Positions 18,446-26,636 of a stretch of 29,899 nt of DNA are shown in pieces. The notes under the pieces are model-generated. The model was not told where the DNA came from and made no database searches. It saw nothing but the letters and a program-made list of their open reading frames with translations. Where the stretch lies: contig JBFWLB010000036.1 in NCBI GenBank assembly GCA_050252335.1, forward strand, positions 1 to 29,899, in the 5' to 3' direction. The translations under genes were made by a program, and so were the position numbers. Every line of letters begins with the position of its first letter. The first letter of the stretch is position 1. Source of the DNA: Berkiella_A sp050252335. Its GTDB lineage: Bacteria > Pseudomonadota > Gammaproteobacteria > Berkiellales > Berkiellaceae.

Positions 18446-21400
18446 TTAGCCAGCTCTTGCACTTGCAGTCTTTCTCTTCTCTTCGCTATAACTTTTACCT
18501 TCTAATTTTCCTGCTTCTTTGCTAAAAACTTTATCCAATTTTGCTTCACGATGGCCTATTTGTTTATCCAAATATCCTTGTAAAGCGGTATCAACTGCCA
18601 TTGCCCTATCCTCATTTCGCGTAGAATCTTTTGATTCTTTAAATGCCTTTGGATCTGTGAGCCCAGCATGACGCAAAATACCCGCACCACCGTAAGTAGA
18701 TTCTTTAAAGTTGCCTTTACCTTTGTGCATACTCGCTTTTTCCGTTGCATAATGCCGCATAATAGCCATTTCTTGAGGATTTAGTTCTCTGTCTGCGGTA
18801 ATTTGCACACGCTTTCCATCCACAGGGCTAATGACTGTAAATTCTCTGTTCTCTTCAATAGCTCTCTTCTTTAGCTCCATCATAATACCCAATGCAATAT
18901 CGGGCTGCGCAAGCTGTTTGCCAGATTTACTCTTACCATAACGTATATGAATCGGATTTTCTGGACTGCCTTTATTGTATTCACCAATCGCAACATCTAA
19001 CATGCGACTTACTTGTCGCTTCATTTCGCCATAAGCATAATTATGCCCCGCAGGATTAAAGCGCGAACGATTTTCTCCAGACATATTTTCACGATTAAAA
19101 GAGAAGGTCACTTGAACCGTCTTGCTACCATTTGATTCTGTATAATGCTCGATTTTTAAATCTTTTTTATATTTTTTCTCACTCAACGAAAAATTATCTT
19201 TGGTTGAGTCAAATCGGCTTGAACGCCAGCCAGCTGGTTTGTACATTTTTGTTTTATGAAAGTTATAGTTTTCTTGTGCATGCTGCACGGCTTGTTGCAC
19301 CATTTTTTTATTGTCATCGCTCAGATCATGGCGCTGCATCAGCTGCTTTAATTCATTCATGCGTTGATTATAATTGTCATCTGTATAACGGCTGCGATAT
19401 TTTGACAGTGCATGCAAGCTTTCAAACGTACGGCGAATTTTTTCGGCAACCTCTACTTTTGCAAGTGCTTGTGTATAATCACTACGCTTAAACGCATTTT
19501 CCTTCGCTTCAAAGTCTGGTTTTATTTTATCGAGTGTTTTTTGGCTCTCCGACAACTCTTTCGTTGCCTTATCCAAAGCCTCTGACAGCGCTGCTTTCTT
19601 CGTGTTATGATCTTCACTGGCAGGATCTAAAGCCTCTTGCTGCGCTTTAATTAACTCGATCTGATCTGTATGCTTAGCAACCGCTTGTTCAGCACTGCGA
19701 TAGTCTTCATTTACTTTTTCATAGGCAGCTTTAGTCTCTTTATATTGGCTAAAAACAGCAGTATCATTTTTAGCATCTATTAATTCACGACGTGCCCCCC
19801 ATTCTGCAAACTTTACAGCATTACCTATATCAAGCGTACGTTGGGCATGTCTATGTTGAATCTTGTGCTTTGGATTAAGCGCAGAAGGATCTTTGACCGC
19901 ATCTGAACGCTCTACAATAGTAACTGCTAATTTCCTGAAGAAATCATCTCCATACTGCTTTTTGTAGACCTCATACTCATCATCTTTGAGCATTTGTATA
20001 GGATCTTTAAAATCCAAATGCTTCTCATCGAGTAATTTAGAACGCGCCTTAAGCTCTGCGGCTTGTTTTGCTGTAAGCGCCACCTTATCATCTTCTTTGT
20101 TTTTAGGATGTGCAGTGATTGATAAAGCAGCATCAACCACATCTTCTTGCTTCGGCCCACCTTGCTCCATTGTAAATAAAGCCTCTTGCTCGTCAGCAGG
20201 TATCTGTTGTGGTTTAACGGTGAAAAGAGGTTCATCTGCCGCTACGACTTGCTTAACCGCTGCTAAACCAGCTGTAAGCCCTGACAGATCAACACCCGTT
20301 CCTTCTGATTGTGGCTGATGAATAGAAGACTGTGCAAAATTGGGATCTTGCTGCATTTGCAGTTGAATCCCTTTTAACTCATCTAGTGTAGATTGAATGC
20401 TTAATACATCTGTCATTCCCTGTATAGCGGGCCCTATGTTTTTTGCCTTCTCTAAAAGCTCTTGCATTTTTGGACTGACGCCTTTCTTCATCGGCTCTAC
20501 TTTTGCAACAATTTTAGGATTGGATGTAGGTTCTTCTTCAGGTGGATGCTCTTGAGCTTGTTTGGGTGAAGTAACTACAGCTTCCTCTGATGTAGCGGCG
20601 AGTTCTTTAGGTTTTTTATCTGATTTATCAGGATTGCCACCTGTAATGGTGTCTGTTGTGGATTGTAATGGTTTTTCTTCTGCTTCAGACTTATTAGATT
20701 CCCCATAATATTTCTGTAGGGCTACCAAGCCAGCAATTAAATTATTTAACAATGCTTCGATAGAGTCTTCAATCTCTCCTTTAGCTGGCAATTTTGTCTC
20801 TTCTGCCAATATCTCCCCTAATGTTTGTTTTTTGTCACCACTTTGCCCTGCAAATTTTTTCTTTGCATCTAATATTGGCTTTGCAACTCCTTTCATCTTT
20901 TTTAATAATTCATGCTTTTCTTTGGTTCTTTGCTTCTCATCTATGTCTTTCTTTTCATCTATCTTTTTATTTTCTTCTAATAAATCTCTCGCTTTTGCAG
21001 TCAATGCTTTGCCTTCCAATGTTTCCGCTGGTGAAGCTGTATCCGGAGTTTGCTCAACCTCTCTTTGAGCTTGCTTTGCTTTTTCTTCTAATTCACGTTT
21101 TCCTTCTTCGGAGAGAGAAGGAGAGACTTCAGAGTGGTGGTCTTCTAGCTCTTGAGCTGTATCTATTGAAGTTGAAGTTGAAGAAAAATCTATACCCAAA
21201 TCATCTTCTAAGCTTGCTACTTGATCTAAGGCAGCACTTGCCTTCTGATCCAAATCCTTAAAAAAATCAATATTCTTATACAGATGATTTAATAACCTAC
21301 TAGCTTCAGGATATCTAAGCAAAGTATCTAATTTTTCTGTATCACCACTTTTCAATGCGTCTAATGCCTGAAAATACTCTGCCGTAAGGTTATATGATTT

Positions 21401-21607
21401 TCCATCCGTTTTTACAAAATTTTTATTGCCATATAGAGAAATCCCCTGATTAAACATTGCTAATTTTTCTCGGTCTTCGTTATTTAAATGAGCTAAAAAT
21501 TCCTTAAACGCCTCGCCTTGCTCGGCCTTAAAAATAGGTAAACTACTAAAGACTGCTACAACATCTTGTATCCGGCTTAGTTTTTCTGGCTCAGCACCAC
21601 CATTCAT
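18446..21607 (-). CDS. Large charged coiled-coil protein, effector-like, unknown function
   Basis: 1053 residues; no family recognised. The ATG has TTGAGGTAGATT upstream. There is no signal peptide or membrane helix. Residues ~1-140 look globular. Residues ~150-480 are low-complexity, rich in E, K, P, Q and S. About 520-790 is a long helical coiled-coil section (for example LIKAQQEALDPASEDHNTKK). A C-terminal globular section of about 200 residues follows (IHIRYGKSKSGKQLAQPDIA, VISPVDGKRVQITADRELNP). The tail is small and polar with a Glu pair (SYSEEKRKTASARAG), which resembles Dot/Icm type IV secretion signals. The effector role is inference; no secretion genes are in the window. Confidence 0.75.
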   Translation of the reverse strand: MNGGAEPEKLSRIQDVVAVFSSLPIFKAEQGEAFKEFLAHLNNEDREKLAMFNQGISLYGNKNFVKTDGKSYNLTAEYFQALDALKSGDTEKLDTLLRYPEASRLLNHLYKNIDFFKDLDQKASAALDQVASLEDDLGIDFSSTSTSIDTAQELEDHHSEVSPSLSEEGKRELEEKAKQAQREVEQTPDTASPAETLEGKALTAKARDLLEENKKIDEKKDIDEKQRTKEKHELLKKMKGVAKPILDAKKKFAGQSGDKKQTLGEILAEETKLPAKGEIEDSIEALLNNLIAGLVALQKYYGESNKSEAEEKPLQSTTDTITGGNPDKSDKKPKELAATSEEAVVTSPKQAQEHPPEEEPTSNPKIVAKVEPMKKGVSPKMQELLEKAKNIGPAIQGMTDVLSIQSTLDELKGIQLQMQQDPNFAQSSIHQPQSEGTGVDLSGLTAGLAAVKQVVAADEPLFTVKPQQIPADEQEALFTMEQGGPKQEDVVDAALSITAHPKNKEDDKVALTAKQAAELKARSKLLDEKHLDFKDPIQMLKDDEYEVYKKQYGDDFFRKLAVTIVERSDAVKDPSALNPKHKIQHRHAQRTLDIGNAVKFAEWGARRELIDAKNDTAVFSQYKETKAAYEKVNEDYRSAEQAVAKHTDQIELIKAQQEALDPASEDHNTKKAALSEALDKATKELSESQKTLDKIKPDFEAKENAFKRSDYTQALAKVEVAEKIRRTFESLHALSKYRSRYTDDNYNQRMNELKQLMQRHDLSDDNKKMVQQAVQHAQENYNFHKTKMYKPAGWRSSRFDSTKDNFSLSEKKYKKDLKIEHYTESNGSKTVQVTFSFNRENMSGENRSRFNPAGHNYAYGEMKRQVSRMLDVAIGEYNKGSPENPIHIRYGKSKSGKQLAQPDIALGIMMELKKRAIEENREFTVISPVDGKRVQITADRELNPQEMAIMRHYATEKASMHKGKGNFKESTYGGAGILRHAGLTDPKAFKESKDSTRNEDRAMAVDTALQGYLDKQIGHREAKLDKVFSKEAGKLEGKSYSEEKRKTASARAG

Positions 21608-21825
21608 AATCTACCTCAAAATATTATAGTGAATATACACTGTGGGGAGTATTAATTTAGTCATCTGATGTCATTGTTTAGTCTTTTGAAATTTAAGATT
21701 AGTTCACTTTTATTTTTCTTAGAAAAACACAGTTATTTAAATTCAAATATACCCTTGCATATACATTTTTTTGCATATTCATTTCTTTTTTCTTTAATGA
21801 AATAAGAAATTCAGATAAGTTCATC

Positions 21826-21855
21826 TTTACTTCCTGCATCTCGCAGACTTATAAT
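21826..21855 (+). promoter_or_regulatory. Probable promoter of the 210-residue gene
   Basis: TTTACT at 21826-21831 and a perfect TATAAT at 21850-21855 are separated by 18 bases. A 5' UTR of about 32 bases would follow, holding the small inverted repeat TTAGCT/AGCTAA (21858-21876) just ahead of the GAGGGA ribosome binding site. The rest of the 286-base divergent region (21608-21893) is AT-rich with no gene seen. Confidence 0.5.
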
Positions 21856-21893
21856 AATTAGCTTTAATTCAGCTAACCTGTTGAGGGATTTTT

Positions 21894-22526
21894 ATGACGC
21901 TGCGTAGAGACCCAGATGGCACTCTTAACCTAAGACTGTACTTAGATCCTACTAACCCTAAAATATTTCGTTATAGTGATTTTATAAAAGACTATGACTA
22001 CGAAGCTTTTATTACAGCAACAGAAAGCGAAAGAAAAAAAATTGATATCTTCTTTCAAAAAAATGCAAAAGGCTTGGCGGAAAGCATGTATAATGGCGCT
22101 ATGACAGCCTTTCGAGGAAGGCTCGCCAGAGAACAACAGATAGCTCAATCCTCTTCCTTACTCCCCTCCTCTGACCCCGTTGAACAATTAGCCAGTACCG
22201 TAGAAAAGTTGAGTTTGGGTACAGAAGCTAAATATACAGCTGAAGATGCAGAAAGATTTTTGATAATACTTAAAGCGGGTGGACAAGGTGTTGCCGAATT
22301 ACCCTTAGCGGATAAACAAAAATTTGTTTATTGGAAAATGGATTACTTACAAACTTTGATAGACAAACAAAAAAAGCTTGAAGCTGAAGGGCTTGAGCTG
22401 AGCAGAAGAAGAGACTTTCTCTTAATGCAGACTGGACAAAAGATACTTGCGGAAATTGCTGAACAAGATCATAGTACATCCAATGTTCCTGACTCTAATC
22501 CAACAAAGAAAATCTCACTACAGTAG
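21894..22526 (+). CDS. Hypothetical soluble protein
   Basis: 210 residues; no family recognised. The ATG has GAGGGA five to six bases upstream and a good promoter 40 bases away, so it is likely expressed. There is no signal peptide. The N-terminal ~30 residues look strand-rich (GTLNLRLYLDP); the rest is helical. Amphipathic helices run about residues 40-80 and 130-190 (LQTLIDKQKKLEAEGLELS), with a Ser/Pro linker between. The tail is polar (SNPTKKISLQ). It lies between two coiled-coil genes on the other strand and shares their charged, helical character. A common host-interaction role is possible but unproven. Confidence 0.65.
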   Translation: MTLRRDPDGTLNLRLYLDPTNPKIFRYSDFIKDYDYEAFITATESERKKIDIFFQKNAKGLAESMYNGAMTAFRGRLAREQQIAQSSSLLPSSDPVEQLASTVEKLSLGTEAKYTAEDAERFLIILKAGGQGVAELPLADKQKFVYWKMDYLQTLIDKQKKLEAEGLELSRRRDFLLMQTGQKILAEIAEQDHSTSNVPDSNPTKKISLQ

Positions 22527-22568
22527 TATTTTAATAAAAATACTCTACGGAGACGCATGGATGCGTCT
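22526..22568. terminator. Converging-gene terminator stems
   Basis: GTATTTT-AATA-AAAATAC (22526-22543) occupies the 18 bases between the stops of the two converging genes. AGACGCA-TGGA-TGCGTCT (22551-22568) sits in the last codons of the minus-strand gene. Read on the minus strand, the GC-rich stem is followed by the T-rich arm of the other, so together they could work as a bidirectional terminator. Confidence 0.5.
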
Positions 22569-23852
22569 TGATTCATTAACTTTTACATCAGGCATAGATT
22601 CAAGCATTTTTGCCATTTGCTCTTCTAATTGAATCAGCTTATCTAAGTTTTTAAGCTCATCTTTTACAGTTGCTAATTGCTCTTTGGCAGCATCAATTGT
22701 AGCAGCAGCTTCTTCTTGAGCTTCATGCTGATCATCTAAATTTATATCCACTTGCTTAGTTGCCTCTTTCAATGGTTCAGCCGCTGTTTGATAAGCTTTT
22801 GTTGCTTTAATCGTTTCAACAGATAGTGATGCTGCTTCAGCAGAAATGCCATGTTTATCAGCAATAGAGTGTATTGCGGCCTGTTGATCTTTCAAAATTC
22901 TAGCTTCAGTATCATTTACAAATTCAACAAGAGCAGCTTTGGCTTGCTTTAAGTTATTGATTTCTTCTTGCCAAGGATGTGTCTTTCTCTGCCCGGTAAA
23001 TGCTGCTAAGACCGCACCGTTATTAGAATGGAAAGGTACAGATGATTTTTCACCATATATTTGTTTTTCTAAATGAGAAAGTCTGACATCAATATGAGCA
23101 ATGTCTGCATTCACTTTTTCAACTTCTTTTTCTGCTTGAACTTCTATAGATGCAAATTCAGCCATTAAATCAGCGAAATACTCTTCTTTCTTCTCTTGAG
23201 GAACACCTTTCAAATACGGCTCACCTTTCTTGTCACACAGTCCATCAAACTCCTGTGCTATATTCTTACCCATTTGTTTGGCAAGTTCTTTGCGATGTGC
23301 CTCCAGCATTTTTCCTTCAGTACGCAATGCATCTGCTTTTGCTTGTAGATTTGAAAGTTTATTTCCAACTTCATCTATATAAGCATCAAAAGCAAGCTGT
23401 TGTTCTTGCATAAGCATATTCGCTTGCTCTTGTAATGATGCATCAGTAAATATACGAGCATTTACTTCATTTGAGTGACGATGAAGAAAATCTATATATG
23501 CTAAATTTGCTTTCTTTAAATTTTCAATTAAAAAATGTTTTTGAAGTTTTTCATCTTGTATGAGCTTAGCAACCTCTACCATCAAAGCATTTATGAAGAA
23601 ATTCTCCATCTTAGTTTTTTCTTCAAAGGAGCGATCTCTTATTTCTTCTGCTGTAGATTTCTCTTGTTTAAGAAATTTAAAAGTTTTTTCAGTATCATTT
23701 CTGAAGTTTGCTAATGCATTTGTATATAATGCTTCTATGCTGATTTTTGATTCATCTACTTTAAAACCATAATCTTTGATCATGGCATCAAAGGCTTCCT
23801 TGCTGATATTCCATTCATGTATATCATTGCGATTAAAATGCAGCATATGCAT
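22545..23852 (-). CDS. Coiled-coil protein, effector-like, unknown function
   Basis: About 435 residues from the ATG at 23852 (AGAGGA just upstream); a second ATG two codons later has better spacing, and a TTG at 23888 is also possible. No family recognised. The first ~60 residues (HMLHFNRNDIHEWNISKEAF) look globular. The remainder is almost entirely helical coiled coil, rich in K, E, A and Q, with heptad-like blocks such as YIDEVGNKLSNLQAKADALR and VNADIAHIDVRLSHLEKQIY. A short non-helical break occurs near residues 270-290 (SSVPFHSNNGAVLAAF). No signal peptide or membrane span. Style matches the 1053-residue protein upstream; effector or structural role is inference. Confidence 0.7.
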   Translation of the reverse strand: MHMLHFNRNDIHEWNISKEAFDAMIKDYGFKVDESKISIEALYTNALANFRNDTEKTFKFLKQEKSTAEEIRDRSFEEKTKMENFFINALMVEVAKLIQDEKLQKHFLIENLKKANLAYIDFLHRHSNEVNARIFTDASLQEQANMLMQEQQLAFDAYIDEVGNKLSNLQAKADALRTEGKMLEAHRKELAKQMGKNIAQEFDGLCDKKGEPYLKGVPQEKKEEYFADLMAEFASIEVQAEKEVEKVNADIAHIDVRLSHLEKQIYGEKSSVPFHSNNGAVLAAFTGQRKTHPWQEEINNLKQAKAALVEFVNDTEARILKDQQAAIHSIADKHGISAEAASLSVETIKATKAYQTAAEPLKEATKQVDINLDDQHEAQEEAAATIDAAKEQLATVKDELKNLDKLIQLEEQMAKMLESMPDVKVNESRRIHASP

Positions 23853-23888
23853 GAATCCTCTTTTGGCATCTCTTATATGTGAAGACAA

Positions 23889-24343
23889 AGCTTCATTTGA
23901 TTAGTTCCTTAATTATTGATATCAATTTTTTGAGTTCGCACAAAATATGCCTCATAATCTAAGCAGAACCAACAAAAACCCCATACAATTCATACGGTTA
24001 CAAAAACAAGAATTTCTTAAGGAATACCTTCATACACTGGAGAGCAAAAAAGCAGTGTAATAATGAAAGCAGTGAATATTCTCTTCCCTGAATGTTAAGA
24101 AAAGAGGCTCAACGAGTATGAGCAGATGGATTTTTTAGAATACTGTTTTGATTTTATGTAGTTATAGTCACGTAAGGATTTTGGCCATTAGTGACTTCTC
24201 GTGTCTATAAGAGGAGATCTTGCATCAAGCGCTACGCCTTCATTGGTCTGTTGGTTGCATGTGAATCGCGGTGCGAGATAACGTATTGCAAATTGTGATT
24301 AATTAAGCCCCCCCCCTTAACCTAACCTTAATTACCAGATTTC
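23889..24343. other. Intergenic region with repeat copy A and a C9 tract
   Basis: No gene is seen in these 455 bases. They contain dispersed repeat copy A (24161-24266). A run of nine C (24308-24316) is flanked by AATTAAG and by TTAACC/TAACCTTAATT, lying 28 bases past the stop of the ATP-grasp gene. On the minus strand this reads TTAAGG-rich then G9, which is not a standard terminator. Confidence 0.5.
24161..24266. repeat. Dispersed repeat, copy A
   Basis: It shares with 28805-28934, in the same orientation, the order GTTATA, TAAGG..TTT, TTAGTRAC, TCTCGTG, then AGATCTYGCATCAAGCGCTA (one mismatch in 22 at 24214-24235), then GGT(T/C)GCATGTGAAT. Copy A lacks about 25 bases present in copy B. 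No open frame is kept. It may be a MITE or the relic of an insertion sequence. Confidence 0.65.
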
Positions 24344-25459
24344 TTAAGGTTCGGTCATTGAATCAATAATAGATAAATTAATTTTATCTTGTTGCATCAT
24401 ATCTTTTCTAAATACTTCAATATATGATTTTGAATTTGAAATGTCTTCAAGTGATAGTGCCCCTATTGTTGTATTGGGGTTTATATTGCACTTTGGAGCA
24501 GATATTAGAAAATCACAAAATGTTTCTAAAATTTTTAGTTGTGGTAACATTTCTTCAATCCATAAGAACTGCCCCATTTCATTCACTTCAAGGAATACAT
24601 ATTCTTCAGAAGAAGTTACAATGAAGTCAAAACAACCAAATACAATTCCTAGCTGCTGCATTAACTGCAAGCATTGTTTTTCTACTAAAGAAGGTAGTTT
24701 TATCGGACTAATAGTGAAGTTAGAAGACAAAGACGAGAGTCGCCAGTCTAGTTCTTCAGTATTATATATTTTAACAGCAATATAATGGTCACCAAAGAAA
24801 GTTGCTCTTACTTCAAACTCCTTCGGAATCCGCTTTTGATATATACCTGGTGTTAGTTTCATAAGAGATTGAGGTGGTATCATATCAACTGTTATAGCCG
24901 TTGTTTGGCAATTAAATTTTTTATTATCCTCTTCCCAGCATCCAGGCAGGAATGTTTTATAGATGGTGCCCGTTTTCCTGTTTTTTATTATAAAATCAAT
25001 AATTTCATTTCTATCATTAGTGACCAGGGTTTCTGGAATTGTCATTCCACTCCTAGTGGCCTCTTGTAATTGGCAAACTTTAATATTTGCTCTTTGATTA
25101 CTTGCCAATGGATTGATCCATGTTGCAGTTTTTTCTAACGTAAACCACATTGATTTAATATTCATGCGGCTTTCATCTAAGATGAAGCTCTTATCTTGTT
25201 TAGGAATGTTTTTGGGGATAAGTGGATAAGCAGGACGTCTAAACCAAACAACTTCTATTTCATGATAATTAACAATCGATGTCTCTGTATTTATTTTAGC
25301 TAGAACTACACCATTAGAATTAATGTATAGGCTATTTTTTTGATTTAGCAGAAATTCTTCAGGCACCCACTTTATCGGAGTAACATTTTTTTTCTTTAAT
25401 GCTTCCGCGACAACTCTTGCATGGTCATCTTTATGATTGGTTAGGATAAGAACTTTCAC
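24344..25459 (-). CDS. ATP-grasp ribosomal peptide maturase (MvdD/graspetide-type)
   Basis: 371 residues, GTG start at 25459, overlapping the upstream gene by 29 bases. The family signs are strong: the N-terminal pre-ATP-grasp signature VVWFRRPAYP (70-79); WINPLASNQRANIKVCQLQE (114-133); a TLVTN segment at 144-148; TPGIYQKRIPKEFEVRATFF (203-222); and the C-terminal metal/ATP site GCFDFIV (275-281) with VFLEVNEMGQFLWIE (288-302). Enzymes of this type (MvdC/MvdD, TgnB) use ATP to join Asp/Glu side chains to Ser/Thr or Lys side chains of a precursor peptide, forming omega-ester or omega-amide rings. The likely substrate is the 56-residue peptide two genes upstream. Only one ligase is present, so one linkage type is expected. 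Confidence 0.92.
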   Translation of the reverse strand: MKVLILTNHKDDHARVVAEALKKKNVTPIKWVPEEFLLNQKNSLYINSNGVVLAKINTETSIVNYHEIEVVWFRRPAYPLIPKNIPKQDKSFILDESRMNIKSMWFTLEKTATWINPLASNQRANIKVCQLQEATRSGMTIPETLVTNDRNEIIDFIIKNRKTGTIYKTFLPGCWEEDNKKFNCQTTAITVDMIPPQSLMKLTPGIYQKRIPKEFEVRATFFGDHYIAVKIYNTEELDWRLSSLSSNFTISPIKLPSLVEKQCLQLMQQLGIVFGCFDFIVTSSEEYVFLEVNEMGQFLWIEEMLPQLKILETFCDFLISAPKCNINPNTTIGALSLEDISNSKSYIEVFRKDMMQQDKINLSIIDSMTEP

Positions 25460-26429
25460 TTTTCATATGCCTTAAAATTTCTTTGGCTGTTCCTGCTACA
25501 TTTGGCAAAATACTCATTTGACTAATATAATTAATTTCTCTTTCACATTCGCCATTAATAAAGGAAGCATGATTTTTATTGTTATGAACGATTGTTAAAA
25601 TTGCCGCTAATGCCTTAGTACGATCACTATGAGATGGTAACCCTGCTTGTCTGCAAAGAGCCCAAATAGATTTTTCTATTACTTTTTCATCCGTTACATC
25701 ATTAATGACATAAGATATTGTGCGTACTAACTCATTTCGAACATTATCATCCGCATCATTAATCAAATTTTCATTTATAATGATATCAACATTACTAGGA
25801 TGTTTAGACCAGGAAAGCAAAGTTGCTGCTTTGGTTCTCTCATCAGGATTATTTGAGTAACGAAGAATATCAAGAAGCACTTGATTATAATTAGGCGTAT
25901 TCTGAGCTAATTTTGCAGAAACCAACTGTAGTGTTGGGTCAGAACACTGCAAATAACCATCTTGATAGAATTGTTTGGGGACAGTGTCTTTTTGCATATG
26001 TTCAGAGAATCCTCTCTCCCATCTTTGATAAAGATCGTTCAATATTTCTGGCAAAAATGCTATTTGTTTCGAGTTTTGTGGTATACTTCTAAACCTTTCC
26101 ATGCTACCCGGAATAATCTCAATACCAAAATAATATTTTCCTTCTACATAACCAATCACACTGCATTTTATTTCTTTACCTGTTTTTTCTTTGGCGATAT
26201 CGCACCATGATTTTAATTTTTTTCTATCAGGAAGAAATTGACTACCTTTTTCAAGTGGGATTAGCGTTCTTACATAATTTGAAGTTTGATAATCACACCC
26301 CATTACCTCTACACCTTCCCAAGTGCCATTGAATAGTTCTTCAATTGAGTCAAGTGCAGAAGCAACAGGCAGAAAGAAAACATTAGCAATCAAAAGAAAA
26401 CATAATGTGATGTTTTTGTATTTTTTCAT
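25431..26429 (-). CDS. Exported HEAT-repeat protein of the RiPP operon
   Basis: 332 residues from the ATG at 26429. This start is chosen because it gives a clean signal peptide, MKKYKNITLCFLLIANVFFL ending VASA before LDSIEEL; an upstream start adds 11 residues. The mature N-terminal part (~25-120) looks beta-rich and has three of the six mature cysteines. From about residue 145 on there are alpha-helical HEAT-like repeats (NPDERTKAATLLSWSKHPSN, DADDNVRNELVRTISYV). Six cysteines fit disulfides in the periplasm. It lies between the precursor and the ligase and overlaps the ligase start. It is not an enzyme I recognise. Possible roles are binding, immunity or export help for the modified peptide; all are inference. 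Confidence 0.8.
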   Translation of the reverse strand: MKKYKNITLCFLLIANVFFLPVASALDSIEELFNGTWEGVEVMGCDYQTSNYVRTLIPLEKGSQFLPDRKKLKSWCDIAKEKTGKEIKCSVIGYVEGKYYFGIEIIPGSMERFRSIPQNSKQIAFLPEILNDLYQRWERGFSEHMQKDTVPKQFYQDGYLQCSDPTLQLVSAKLAQNTPNYNQVLLDILRYSNNPDERTKAATLLSWSKHPSNVDIIINENLINDADDNVRNELVRTISYVINDVTDEKVIEKSIWALCRQAGLPSHSDRTKALAAILTIVHNNKNHASFINGECEREINYISQMSILPNVAGTAKEILRHMKSESSYPNQS

Positions 26430-26465
26430 GAAATGTTTTCTCACAATAAACATGAACAACAATAG

Positions 26466-26636
26466 CTACCAAATATCGCAGGAGATATCACCCTTTTCAG
26501 GATTTTTTCTGCATTTTCCTCCAGAAACTTGTTTTACTTGTTCCTTGGTTAGCTCGCATGCAATTTGCCTAGCAAAAATACGTTGCTCTTTATTTTTATC
26601 TGACACACATATTGGATGTTTAATTTTTTTATTCAT
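26466..26636 (-). CDS. RiPP precursor peptide with double-glycine leader
   Basis: 56 residues. The ATG at 26636 has AAAAGGAGTTGAAA upstream, an excellent ribosome binding site. A longer frame reaching 26816 has no such site and is not used. The leader (1-40) ends ELTKEQVKQVSGG, the pattern of double-glycine leaders cut by C39 peptidases. It also has RIFARQIA, which faintly recalls the FAR element in microviridin leaders. The predicted core (41-56) is KCRKNPEKGDISCDIW: three acidic side chains (E47, D50, D54) and four nucleophiles (K41, K44, K48, S52), as an ATP-grasp cyclase needs, plus two Cys. It is the first gene of the operon; the HEAT gene start is 36 bases past its stop. Confidence 0.8.
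   Translation of the reverse strand: MNKKIKHPICVSDKNKEQRIFARQIACELTKEQVKQVSGGKCRKNPEKGDISCDIW

Noticed and set aside
20794..21261. 155-codon plus-strand frame, Leu/Phe-rich
   Set aside because: Mirror of the K/E-rich low-complexity part of the 1053-residue gene; composition artefact.
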